DNA of 30,396 nt from an uncultured Candidatus Saccharibacteria bacterium (GTDB lineage: Bacteria; Patescibacteriota; Saccharimonadia; Saccharimonadales; Saccharimonadaceae), in NCBI GenBank assembly GCA_938033695.1, contig CALHKE010000008.1, positions 1 through 30,396 of the forward strand, in the 5' to 3' direction. Shown piece by piece: positions 1-6,244 of this stretch. Position 1 is the first letter of the stretch. Each line of letters begins with the position of its first letter. Position numbers and translations under genes: made by a program. The notes below the pieces were generated by a model, which had not been told where the DNA came from, did no database searches, and worked only from the letters and a program-made list of their open reading frames with translations.

Positions 1-20
1 TGAGGAACACTATATCACTG

Positions 21-46
21 AGTGAATAATATTATTTATATTCACT
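21..46. repeat. Short AT-rich inverted repeat
   Basis: AGTGAATA at 21-28 is matched by TATTCACT at 39-46 around a 10-nt loop. No T-tract follows directly, so it is not a clear terminator. Nothing else can be supported in bases 1-96. Confidence 0.5.
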
Positions 47-96
47 AATACACTTTATTCAACGAAAAAATATTCTTAAGCCTCAAAATTAATAAA

Positions 97-122
97 CAAA
101 AAAGGTCCTCTATGCAAGGACT
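97..122 (-). terminator. Rho-independent terminator of tRNA-Lys(CTT)
   Basis: On the minus strand GTCCT and AGGAC form a stem followed by CTTTTTTG. It lies about 45 nt beyond the 3' end of the tRNA-Lys gene and should end that transcript. Confidence 0.75.
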
Positions 123-167
123 ACTTCAAATTCAAATTTTAGGACCAGATTCAGGCCAAAATAAATT

Positions 168-244
168 TGGTGAGCCGGGTGGGACTCGAACCCACGACAC
201 CAAGCTTAAGAGGCTCGTGCTCTAACCAGCTGAGCTACCGGCCC
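168..244 (-). tRNA. tRNA-Lys (anticodon CTT)
   Basis: The cloverleaf folds fully on the minus strand. The acceptor GGGCCGG pairs with CCGGCTC with one G-U. The D-arm is GCTC/GAGC. The anticodon arm CGAGC/GCTTG holds loop CTCTTAA, so the anticodon is CTT and reads AAG. The T-arm carries TTCGAGT. The discriminator is A and CCA is encoded (168-170). A second lysine tRNA with anticodon TTT lies at 19602-19678 and has almost the same body. Confidence 0.97.
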
Positions 245-256
245 GACTCCTTCGTT

Positions 257-265
257 ATTTTATCA
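257..265 (-). promoter_or_regulatory. Extended -10 promoter of tRNA-Lys(CTT)
   Basis: Minus-strand TGATAAAAT lies about 12 nt upstream of the mature tRNA 5' end, the usual distance for a tRNA start site. No good -35 is visible, as expected for an extended -10 promoter. Confidence 0.55.
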
Positions 266-415
266 TTTTTTTCGCAATTCGTCCAGTAGGAAAATAAAAT
301 TTTATTTCACACTCTACGGATTGCGTATTGACTCATAAAGGCCTCATAAATCATATTTGGGATGTAGGAACCAACCTCATTCGCCCCCCCTCTTCATTTT
401 TCCCCCAAAATGTAC

Positions 416-421
416 TATAAT
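416..421 (+). promoter_or_regulatory. -10 box of the gene at 499
   Basis: A perfect TATAAT lies about 78 nt before the ATG at 499, giving a leader of roughly 70 nt that ends in a strong GGAGGG. The rest of 245-415 shows no gene; it has a C-rich run near 384-390. Confidence 0.5.
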
Positions 422-498
422 AGCCTCACTGCGAATTGTAGCATAATTTTTCTATACGTTCGTAGATGGAACATTTACATTTTCAAAGGAGGGAAAAC

Positions 499-1314
499 AT
501 GGATCAGGGAATTACCTTAATGGCCGGATCACTTTGTAACACACTGGAGTACGTGGAGAAAATTTTTCACGAACACAAGAACGTACTAAAAAGCATCGAA
601 CTGTATATCAACGACTTCAATGTTAATCGCGAAAAAATAAATGATATAACAGATGAACGCTGGAAGAAAATTATTGAAAACCAGAGGAAGAAAGCCGCAG
701 CTAATGGTCAGAAAACTATTCTCGACCAAGATCAACTCTTCAGCCTGTCCGAGCAGATCATAAGCGACATTAGCTACATCACACTCACGACCGAGTCTTG
801 CAAATTTTTCAAACGCCGCTGGATTGACACCGGTAATATTCGCAGACTCAAGGATGTGATCGATTGTTACAACAAGAGTTGGAAGCGCTTCAATGGTATT
901 TATTCGAACATCGACTGCTTGATTCGTCAACCGATGTTTCTGAAATATGTTAGAAGCACCGAAGAGCGCCGTCGGGAATTCTGGGGTCTGGTTAATGAAT
1001 TTTGCAATCAGATTGAGAAAATCGACCATGTTTTGGTGGAGGCTTTCCAGAACGACCTCAAGAATAAGCGCATGCTACTCGCTGAGCAAAGATATCAAGA
1101 ATTTTTAAATTATGAAACCGATGGCAGCCTTATTGAGGATGCCGAAGAATTGCAAGCTCAAGAGCTTGAAAATGAACAACTTTTCTCTGGCTGCAAAATT
1201 AAATATATTCCGTTAGGACATATCGCAGCCGCCTTCAAGGAAGTTTCTAAGCTTCCGGATCTTACTTCAAATTCTAACCTTAAGCAATTAACCAATTTAT
1301 TAATTGCCCTTTGA
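499..1314 (+). CDS. Uncharacterised alpha-helical protein (271 aa)
   Basis: I do not recognise this family. The start at 499 is chosen because AAAGGAGGG lies just upstream with good spacing; an in-frame ATG at 466 has no ribosome binding site. The protein appears cytosolic and almost wholly helical, rich in charged residues and Leu/Ile, with no signal peptide, membrane span or recognisable catalytic motif. The middle holds a basic stretch (FKRRW, then EERRREFW). It resembles, by eye and weakly, the protein on the minus strand at 2474-3517: both have a Phe-Leu-x-Tyr segment in the middle, a long helical second half, and a very strong GGAGGG-type ribosome site behind a 50-70 nt leader. They may be distant paralogues. 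The gene is a single transcription unit with its own promoter and terminator. Confidence 0.8.
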   Translation: MDQGITLMAGSLCNTLEYVEKIFHEHKNVLKSIELYINDFNVNREKINDITDERWKKIIENQRKKAAANGQKTILDQDQLFSLSEQIISDISYITLTTESCKFFKRRWIDTGNIRRLKDVIDCYNKSWKRFNGIYSNIDCLIRQPMFLKYVRSTEERRREFWGLVNEFCNQIEKIDHVLVEAFQNDLKNKRMLLAEQRYQEFLNYETDGSLIEDAEELQAQELENEQLFSGCKIKYIPLGHIAAAFKEVSKLPDLTSNSNLKQLTNLLIAL

Positions 1315-1321
1315 AAACATG

Positions 1322-1352
1322 ATACGCCGAGAATTTCTCGGCGTATTTTTTG
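1322..1352 (+). terminator. Rho-independent terminator
   Basis: ATACGCCGAGAA pairs perfectly with TTCTCGGCGTAT and is followed by a T run. It starts 8 nt after the stop codon of the gene at 499-1314. Confidence 0.92.
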
Positions 1353-1357
1353 TTCTA

Positions 1358-1366
1358 TGGTAAAAT
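1358..1366 (+). promoter_or_regulatory. Possible extended -10 promoter of the hairpin array and tRNA-Arg
   Basis: TGGTAAAAT is the only promoter-like box between the terminator at 1322-1352 and tRNA-Arg. A start near 1373 would place the whole tandem hairpin array in the tRNA precursor, as a leader of about 190 nt. Confidence 0.4.
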
Positions 1367-1376
1367 TAAAGAGAGG

Positions 1377-1408
1377 GAAATGAGTAAATTAATCATATTT
1401 CTCTTCGT
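1377..1408. repeat. Partial upstream copy of the tRNA-Arg leader repeat
   Basis: This segment begins with GAAAT and ends with ATTTCTCTTCGT. It therefore matches the AT-rich hairpin and right boundary (TTTCTCCTCAC) of the two full repeats that follow. It looks like the decayed right half of a third unit. Confidence 0.5.
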
Positions 1409-1561
1409 TTGCACCCGTACCACCTACGGCGGTTCGGATGCTGCGTTCGTCGAAAGAAAGAATAAATTCTTTCTTTCTCCTCACTTGCACCCGTACATAA
1501 AAATGTTCGTGTGCGGCGTTCGTCGAAATATAATAAATAAATTTATTATATTTCTCCTCAC
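1409..1561 (+). repeat. Tandem array of two 76-77 bp double-hairpin units, each starting with the 5' end of tRNA-Arg
   Basis: Units run 1409-1484 (76 bp) and 1485-1561 (77 bp). Each begins TTGCACCCGTA, which is exactly the sequence at the 5' end of tRNA-Arg (1562-1572), and each ends TTTCTCCTCAC. Inside each unit is a first hairpin (in unit 2, GCACCCGTACAT with ATGTTCGTGTGC, 1487-1514), a conserved box GCGTTCGTCGAAA, and a second, perfect AT-rich palindrome (1452-1477 and 1525-1554). The palindrome arms differ in sequence between units but remain perfectly paired, so structure is kept while sequence changes. No known repeat family was recognised. Confidence 0.85.
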
Positions 1562-1563
1562 TT

Positions 1564-1640
1564 GCACCCGTAGCTCAGCGGATTAGAGCATCTGTCTTCG
1601 GAACAGAGGGTCGAGGGTTCGAATCCCCCCGGGTGTACCA
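1564..1640 (+). tRNA. tRNA-Arg (anticodon TCG)
   Basis: Acceptor GCACCCG pairs with CGGGTGT. The D-arm is GCTC/GAGC. The anticodon arm TCTGT/ACAGA holds loop CTTCGGA, so the anticodon is TCG and reads CGA, possibly all CGN. The T-loop is TTCGAAT, with one A-C mismatch in the T-stem. CCA is encoded at 1638-1640. The gene sits directly at the end of the tandem hairpin array, which repeats its first bases twice upstream. Confidence 0.95.
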
Positions 1641-1650
1641 AAACCAAATC

Positions 1651-1670
1651 GAGCCGGTCGGCTCTTTTTT
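1651..1670 (+). terminator. Rho-independent terminator of tRNA-Arg
   Basis: GAGCC, loop GGTC, GGCTC, then TTTTTT, 10 nt beyond the encoded CCA. Confidence 0.88.
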
Positions 1671-1698
1671 ATTTCCGGTTCACTCGGAAAATCTAGGT

Positions 1699-1704
1699 TA
1701 TAAT
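1699..1704 (+). promoter_or_regulatory. -10 box giving a leaderless mRNA
   Basis: TATAAT overlaps an in-frame ATG at 1703, so that ATG cannot be in the mRNA. The next ATG, 7 nt after the box (1712), coincides with the expected start site. Confidence 0.6.
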
Positions 1705-1711
1705 GAAAGTA

Positions 1712-2050
1712 ATGAACGAAGAAAACCAAAATTTCGCCGATTACGTTTCGCAGATCGACGAAACTCAATTAACCACCGATTACGCTTCAAAGCTTAGTAA
1801 TAATGAAGTGCTCTATAATTTGGATTACGATGATTCCACTTTCGGCTCAGATTCTATCGAGTCTGTCGCGATCTACCCCAATGAATCCGCTGCCGTCTGC
1901 AATCCCAATGAATGTAATCTCAATAGCTGCGACCTCGACGATGGCGAGCTTACTTGTGGTGACGATTTCGCCGATAACGGCGACACTATTCAGGGTGGCC
2001 CCTGCCAGGATCTCATGGAATATTTCAGCGACAAACCCTATCTGGATTGA
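1712..2050 (+). CDS. Small acidic, cysteine-containing protein, unknown function (112 aa)
   Basis: No family is recognised. The protein is strongly acidic throughout. Its C-terminal half carries five cysteines in a short region (VCNPNECN, NSCD, LTCGDD, GGPCQD) among Asp, Asn and Glu. This could be a metal site or a disulfide-bonded region, but there is no signal peptide, so metal or redox use in the cytosol is the simpler guess. The start at 1712 follows from the TATAAT at 1699-1704: the transcript should begin at or next to this ATG and be leaderless. An overlapping reading frame (1803-2111) looks like a shadow. The gene shares a bidirectional terminator (2144-2174) with the convergent microprotein gene. 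Confidence 0.65.
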   Translation: MNEENQNFADYVSQIDETQLTTDYASKLSNNEVLYNLDYDDSTFGSDSIESVAIYPNESAAVCNPNECNLNSCDLDDGELTCGDDFADNGDTIQGGPCQDLMEYFSDKPYLD

Positions 2051-2143
2051 CTTAATCTTTTATTCAAACTTCAAGAATTTTTTAAAGCCCCGACAGTCTC
2101 TTCTTGTTTAGATCACCACCTTTTCTACTCCCATGCCAGCCAG

Positions 2144-2174
2144 AAAAAATAACCTCATCAGAGGTTATTTTCTT
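2144..2174. terminator. Bidirectional terminator between convergent small genes
   Basis: AAATAACCTC pairs with GAGGTTATTT around loop ATCA. A-tract on the left and T-tract on the right make it work on both strands, for the gene at 1712-2050 (plus) and the microprotein at 2173-2262 (minus). Confidence 0.85.
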
Positions 2175-2262
2175 ATTTGTTGCGCTTGCGCTTTTCGCTG
2201 TGCTTGTGATTGTTATTACGATTCAATTTAGAAATCACAATCTTTTTCTTTTTAACTGCCAT
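2173..2262 (-). CDS. Basic 29-residue microprotein, unknown
   Basis: A 30-codon frame (ATG at 2262, TAA at 2173) encodes a very basic peptide that starts MAVKKKKIVISK, has an Asn-rich middle (NRNNNHKH) and ends KRKRNK, with no acidic residue except one Glu. It is supported as a real gene by a complete transcription unit: an extended -10 TGCTATAAT, a leader of about 30 nt, GGAG five bases before the ATG, and a terminator directly at the stop. The composition is like that of the smallest ribosomal proteins (bTHX, bL36) or a nucleic-acid-binding peptide, but it lacks the Cys/His zinc set of bL36 and I do not recognise it. A lineage-specific ribosomal or RNA-binding peptide is the working guess. 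Confidence 0.7.
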   Translation of the reverse strand: MAVKKKKIVISKLNRNNNHKHSEKRKRNK

Positions 2263-2298
2263 ATTTTCTCCATGCAGAATTAGTAAGATATTTTAAAT

Positions 2299-2307
2299 AT
2301 TATAGCA
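2299..2307 (-). promoter_or_regulatory. Extended -10 promoter of the microprotein gene
   Basis: Minus-strand TGCTATAAT. The expected start near 2292 leaves a leader of about 30 nt with a GGAG. Confidence 0.7.
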
Positions 2308-2325
2308 TATCTTTGCATCCTCGCA

Positions 2326-2352
2326 AGAAAAAAGAGACGCGAGAAGCGTCCC
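2326..2352 (-). terminator. Terminator of the gene at 2474-3517
   Basis: On the minus strand GGGACGC pairs with GCGTCTC and is followed by TTTTTT. A T-tract on the other side makes it potentially bidirectional. It separates the helical-protein unit from the microprotein promoter. Confidence 0.85.
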
Positions 2353-2367
2353 TTTTTGACAAATTTT

Positions 2368-2502
2368 TCAGAACTTGAATTGACCAGATTGTCCTCTAAG
2401 TTTTACGTAAGCTCAGAACTTGAATTAATCAGACTATTTTCTAAATTTTATGTAAGTTCAGAACTTGAATTAATCAGATTGTTTTCTTTAGATTTTGCGT
2501 AA
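2368..2502. repeat. Three 45-bp direct repeats at the 3' end of the helical-protein gene
   Basis: Copies start at exactly 2368, 2413 and 2458, each beginning TCAGAACTTGAATT and ending near a TTTTryGTAA motif. The third copy includes the last nine sense codons and stop of the gene at 2474-3517. The other two lie in its 3' untranslated region. The period is 15 codons, so copies are in frame with the gene, separated only by stop codons. Confidence 0.9.
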
Positions 2503-3517
2503 TTTTAAAAATTAATGGCAAGTCACTTTGTCGTCCGATACTTGCGGAAATTTCCGAAACCAGATCGTTGATAACCAGAAGCGCGCCCATCGTGTCCGCC
2601 TGTTTCAAGGTTTCGTCGATCGCGTCCTTGATGCTAGTGATAATCCAGACCATCTTAGTATCAAACGTAAACACACGCTCCGTATCCACCAGGCTCGACA
2701 TCTTCATTTGCGCTTTGCGTGTGAGAAATTGCTCCTGATAATAATCTTTCAGATTGCGAATCTTGCTCCGCTGTTCGTTAATTTTTGGCTGCGCCACATA
2801 AGTATCACATGTCTTCACTGGTGGCATTTTCGATTCGTTAATAATTACATTCCAATGTCCGCCCAGTTCAATCGAAAACGGCGACGTGCTGAGAATTTTC
2901 GATTCCGTCGGTCGATATTTAATATTTATCTTCTGGAAATCGTTAAAATGATTCACTAATTCCGAAAAAGCCGTATAAGCCTGGGCTAGGGAATTAATAC
3001 TTACATCAATCCACTCTCGCTCGGTTTCTTCATTAATCGATTCACCTTCACGCTGTGCCAACTTAGAAGAATAAACCAGTACTGCATTATGAATTAATTC
3101 AATATTCAGCGCCTTCGCCAAAAACTGATCGTAATCTAGAAATAATTTCACGGCAGCGGTCAAATCTTCACCGATTAAGATCCAATAATTTAAAAAATGA
3201 TCAGGTCGGATTACTTGGTTGATGAAATTAATCGAATCCTTTGCCTTACCTAGGTATTGTTTCAGACGCGGCACCGTATAGTAAATTATCTGCATGTAGC
3301 GGCTGAGCTCTTCGTAGGCTTTCAATTCATCCGGTTCGTAAACATCCTTCATGTGCAGCGACGAACGATAATTATCATCGAGCGCCCGCAGTTTTTGTCG
3401 CAAACCATCCGTATAGTAGATAAAAGCCTGCATCTGATTCACCATTTCTTTTTCGAAATTGATGAGCTTGCTTAGGTCGGCATTAAAATCCACCAGGTCA
3501 GCATCTTTCTTTTTCAT
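2474..3517 (-). CDS. Uncharacterised alpha-helical protein (347 aa)
   Basis: I do not recognise a family. The protein looks soluble and almost entirely helical, with heptad-like spacing near the N-terminus and no signal peptide, transmembrane span or known motif. The start is fixed by AAGGAGGGG just upstream of ATG 3517. It shares general build, length of leader and very strong ribosome site with the gene at 499-1314, and a few aligned segments by eye (for example FLNYW here against FLKYV there), so the two may be distant paralogues. The last nine codons lie inside the 45-bp tandem repeats. If the TGA stop were read through, five more in-frame codons and part of another repeat would follow. 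It is divergent from pilB, with 138 bp between the starts. Confidence 0.85.
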   Translation of the reverse strand: MKKKDADLVDFNADLSKLINFEKEMVNQMQAFIYYTDGLRQKLRALDDNYRSSLHMKDVYEPDELKAYEELSRYMQIIYYTVPRLKQYLGKAKDSINFINQVIRPDHFLNYWILIGEDLTAAVKLFLDYDQFLAKALNIELIHNAVLVYSSKLAQREGESINEETEREWIDVSINSLAQAYTAFSELVNHFNDFQKINIKYRPTESKILSTSPFSIELGGHWNVIINESKMPPVKTCDTYVAQPKINEQRSKIRNLKDYYQEQFLTRKAQMKMSSLVDTERVFTFDTKMVWIITSIKDAIDETLKQADTMGALLVINDLVSEISASIGRQSDLPLIFKITQNLKKTI

Positions 3518-3576
3518 GTTCCCCTCCTTAGAAAAAATGTCAATTTTAAGTTACTCTTGTCAAACAAGACAAATAT

Positions 3577-3582
3577 ATTATA
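3577..3582 (-). promoter_or_regulatory. -10 box of the helical-protein gene
   Basis: Minus-strand TATAAT about 60 nt before ATG 3517. The leader contains a small CTTGT/ACAAG inverted repeat and ends in AAGGAGGGG. Confidence 0.6.
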
Positions 3583-3639
3583 ACTTATTTTTACCCCCTT
3601 GTCTAATCTGTTAATCTACCTAAATTTTGAACCTGCTTA

Positions 3640-3648
3640 TGTTATAAT
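3640..3648 (+). promoter_or_regulatory. Extended -10 promoter giving a leaderless pilB mRNA
   Basis: TGTTATAAT ends 7 nt before the ATG at 3656, so transcription should start at or next to the first codon. There is no ribosome binding site before this ATG. Confidence 0.7.
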
Positions 3649-3655
3649 TAAGCAA

Positions 3656-5296
3656 ATGAATGAAGCACAAATCCAGGCAGCCAGGCGTGAAAATGAGGAA
3701 GAGGCCACCTCTCGCCGTTCGCTGACCCTTAATATTCCATACCTCGATATGCGCCCACTTGAAGAGCGCCTACCTCTGGTATTTGGCCTAATTGATATTG
3801 CTAAAATGCATAGCGACTACGTTTTGCCTTTGCAAAAAGGTGGTGCCGGGGAGCCTTATCAATTTCTTGTCACCTCGCAAGCGCCGCGTAGCACTATCAA
3901 GGAACTCACTGATCGTTTTAATGTCAACGGCGACGGCGTCGACTTCTTCTTGATTTCGAATAGTGGCTATCAGGCTATGATGCTGCGCTATGATCCACCG
4001 AAAGAAGTGCATTATGACGATATCAAAATTGCCAGCGAGGGTGACTCTGAAACGATTGCCTCGGTTTCTCAAACCTTGAATTCTGTCGGTACCGACAAAG
4101 TCTTCGATTTTCTCTTGGATCAGGCGGACAAGCTCGGCGCTTCCGATATTCATATCGAAAATCTGCGCGACAACATCCGTATTCGTATGCGTGTCGATGG
4201 TATTTTGCACCCAGTCGCCAATATTGAACGCGATCGTTACCGTGTCTTCATGGGGGAACTGGGTTCGCGTGCCGGGGTTTCTTCCGCTGCTACTACCCCA
4301 CAATCTGGCCACATACAAAAAGATATTTTCCGCGATGGTTCGTCTCACCTCCTAAACATCCGTGTCGAAACCGTACCTACTATGTATGGTCAGGACGCTG
4401 TGCTTCGTCTCTTCAACTTTGATGAATCTTTGCTCAATCTCGATCTCTTGGGTCTTTCTGAATCTGAACTTACTGCTATCCATGATGTGGTTTCGCATCC
4501 CCGCGGCCTGGTTCTCATGGTCGGTCCGACCGGTTCTGGTAAATCGACCACGCTTTATTCCATGCTTAATGCCCTGAATAGTACCGACCGCAAGATTATT
4601 ACTCTCGAGGATCCAATCGAATATGGTATTTCTGGTGTTTCGCAAATCCCGGTCAATACTACCAAGGGTGGCTCTTTCGCTGACGGTCTCCGTAGTATCC
4701 TGCGTCTCGACCCAGATGTCGTGATGGTAGGCGAGATTCGCGATGCTGATACCGCCAAGACTGCCATCCAGGCTTCGATTACTGGTCACTTGGTTCTAAG
4801 TTCCTTCCACGCTAATTCTACCGCGGCTGCTTTTTCCCGTATGATTGACCTCATCGGCACCAATCCAATTTTCTCGAGCTCAATTCGTATGGTAATGGCG
4901 CAGCGTCTAGTGCGTGTGCTTTCGGAAAATAAGAAATCCTACCAGCCGGATGAGGCTACTCGTAAGTATGTCTTGAATGTTCTCTCGAATCTCTCGGACG
5001 AGGTGATTAATCAGCAACTCGGCTTCACTTTTGACCCTAATAATTTTGTACTTTATCAAGCGGTCCCTACTGGTATCGAAGATCCCTTTGGTTACAATGG
5101 TCGTAAGGTGATTATGGAACAATTAATCGTTACGGAAGAAGTACAAAAATTCATTCGCGGTGATGTCGAAGATATCAATACCGACCTCATCGAAAAAACC
5201 GCCCAAAAAGCCGGTCTTATCACTCTTGAACAAAAAGGTATTTTCGCTTGTCTTCGTGGGGAAACCACTCTCGATGAAGTCTCGCGTGTAATTTAA
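3656..5296 (+). CDS. pilB: Type IV pilus assembly ATPase, PilB/GspE family (546 aa)
   Basis: A hexameric secretion ATPase that powers extension of type IV pili or related fibres at the inner face of the membrane. Visible motifs in order: an N-terminal domain of about 150 residues; the GASDIHIEN motif that opens the N2 domain; Walker A GPTGSGKST with Lys about 296; the Asp box ITLEDPIEY; Walker B DPDVVMVGEIRD; and the His box ITGHLVLSSFHAN. The C-terminal zinc tetracysteine of many GspE/PilB proteins is missing; the stretch after RLVRVLSENKK has no cysteines. The start at 3656 fits the leaderless promoter; an upstream in-frame start at 3599 lies before that promoter. The next gene (5305) is 8 nt away, so they are co-transcribed. 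A PilT-type retraction role is less likely because of the long N-terminal domain. Confidence 0.93.
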   Translation: MNEAQIQAARRENEEEATSRRSLTLNIPYLDMRPLEERLPLVFGLIDIAKMHSDYVLPLQKGGAGEPYQFLVTSQAPRSTIKELTDRFNVNGDGVDFFLISNSGYQAMMLRYDPPKEVHYDDIKIASEGDSETIASVSQTLNSVGTDKVFDFLLDQADKLGASDIHIENLRDNIRIRMRVDGILHPVANIERDRYRVFMGELGSRAGVSSAATTPQSGHIQKDIFRDGSSHLLNIRVETVPTMYGQDAVLRLFNFDESLLNLDLLGLSESELTAIHDVVSHPRGLVLMVGPTGSGKSTTLYSMLNALNSTDRKIITLEDPIEYGISGVSQIPVNTTKGGSFADGLRSILRLDPDVVMVGEIRDADTAKTAIQASITGHLVLSSFHANSTAAAFSRMIDLIGTNPIFSSSIRMVMAQRLVRVLSENKKSYQPDEATRKYVLNVLSNLSDEVINQQLGFTFDPNNFVLYQAVPTGIEDPFGYNGRKVIMEQLIVTEEVQKFIRGDVEDINTDLIEKTAQKAGLITLEQKGIFACLRGETTLDEVSRVI

Positions 5297-5304
5297 GGAA
5301 AACT

Positions 5305-6180
5305 ATGTCAGAAGAACCAAATTTTAATCCCCAAGAAGCAGAAACCCAGAATCAGGCTTCAATTAGTCATACCTCCACCGACGATATTTTCTCTCGTCCA
5401 TTTGTACCAGATACTCCCGAGGAAGCACTGACTCCTGAAAGTGATTTTGTTGAGCCTACCACCCCTTATGGTACTCCACCAGAACTACTCGAAAGCATCG
5501 ATAATTCTAGTGAGTTGCGCGAAAAGAAAAAGAATAATGCCGAACCCATCGCTCTCGTCGCTTCGATTTTGGCTGTCTTCTTCGCTGGCCTTTCGCTCTA
5601 TGCGTTTATCGCCATGGGCGCCAGCAATGCCAAAAATTCCAAGCTCATCACTAATTTTCAAAATGATTTAAAGCATAGCGATGAAATTATCGCACAGTAC
5701 GAATCCGCTACTAAAACCAAGGTGGTAAGTTCTGATCCAAAGTCCGATGGTTCTGATACCGGTGATAAAAATGAGAAAACCCCGTCCGATCGTAAGCCAC
5801 AAATCGTCAAGTGGAATGATTTAAATATTAATTTTAATCAACTCGTCACTACGGTTGGTGATAATTACACGATTACTGGTGGCCGTATTGTTACAAATTC
5901 CGATGGCACCAAGGTTTATGCCAAACTTAGTCGTGTGAAAACCGAAAATAATCCAAATGATCCCAATCCGCTTAATCCGAACCGGACGATTTATTCTAAT
6001 ACTACTTCTACTGATATTTACGAGCGTGACCTCCCTGGTGGCTCTTGGAAATATGTCGCACCATTTGCCACGGAATCGAAAGAAAAGTGTGATAATTTGC
6101 CAAAAAATCTTCAAGATGCTATTCTCACTCTAGATACCTACGAGCCGACCGATGCCACTAAGTATCAGTGTCAGCTCTGA
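5305..6180 (+). CDS. Single-pass membrane protein in operon with pilB (291 aa)
   Basis: Unknown family. The first ~75 residues are acidic and Pro/Ser/Thr-rich, probably cytosolic and disordered. A basic REKKKNN then precedes one hydrophobic helix at about residues 82-106. An outside part follows with a short helical segment, a low-complexity Ser/Asp/Lys linker and a C-terminal domain rich in Thr, Asn and Tyr with two cysteines (KCDN and the final YQCQL) that could form a disulfide. GGAA lies before the ATG and pilB ends 8 nt upstream. Context suggests a surface or pilus-associated part acting with PilB, but no motif proves it. Confidence 0.8.
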   Translation: MSEEPNFNPQEAETQNQASISHTSTDDIFSRPFVPDTPEEALTPESDFVEPTTPYGTPPELLESIDNSSELREKKKNNAEPIALVASILAVFFAGLSLYAFIAMGASNAKNSKLITNFQNDLKHSDEIIAQYESATKTKVVSSDPKSDGSDTGDKNEKTPSDRKPQIVKWNDLNINFNQLVTTVGDNYTITGGRIVTNSDGTKVYAKLSRVKTENNPNDPNPLNPNRTIYSNTTSTDIYERDLPGGSWKYVAPFATESKEKCDNLPKNLQDAILTLDTYEPTDATKYQCQL

Positions 6181-6204
6181 CCTCTTCCATTTTCTCTAAA
6201 ACTA

Positions 6205-6213
6205 TGTTAAAAT
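6205..6213 (+). promoter_or_regulatory. Extended -10 promoter of rplS
   Basis: TGTTAAAAT gives a start near 6220 and a leader of about 25 nt with AAAGG before ATG 6245. Confidence 0.5.
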
Positions 6214-6244
6214 AAACCAAGTTTCTAAATAATAAAGGTAAAAT

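Noticed and set aside
1409..1561. CRISPR array
   Set aside because: Only two units with conserved palindromic content and no unique spacers, no cas genes nearby; it is a tandem structural repeat.
1350..1586. A 78-codon reading frame through the hairpin array
   Set aside because: It only follows the repeats and runs into the tRNA; no ribosome site, and repeat arms vary as DNA palindromes rather than as protein.
1803..2111. A 102-codon frame overlapping the acidic Cys protein
   Set aside because: It is a +1-frame shadow of the gene at 1712, with no ribosome site or promoter of its own.
2368..2502. CRISPR array at the 45-bp repeats
   Set aside because: The repeats are directly adjacent with no spacers and overlap a coding end.
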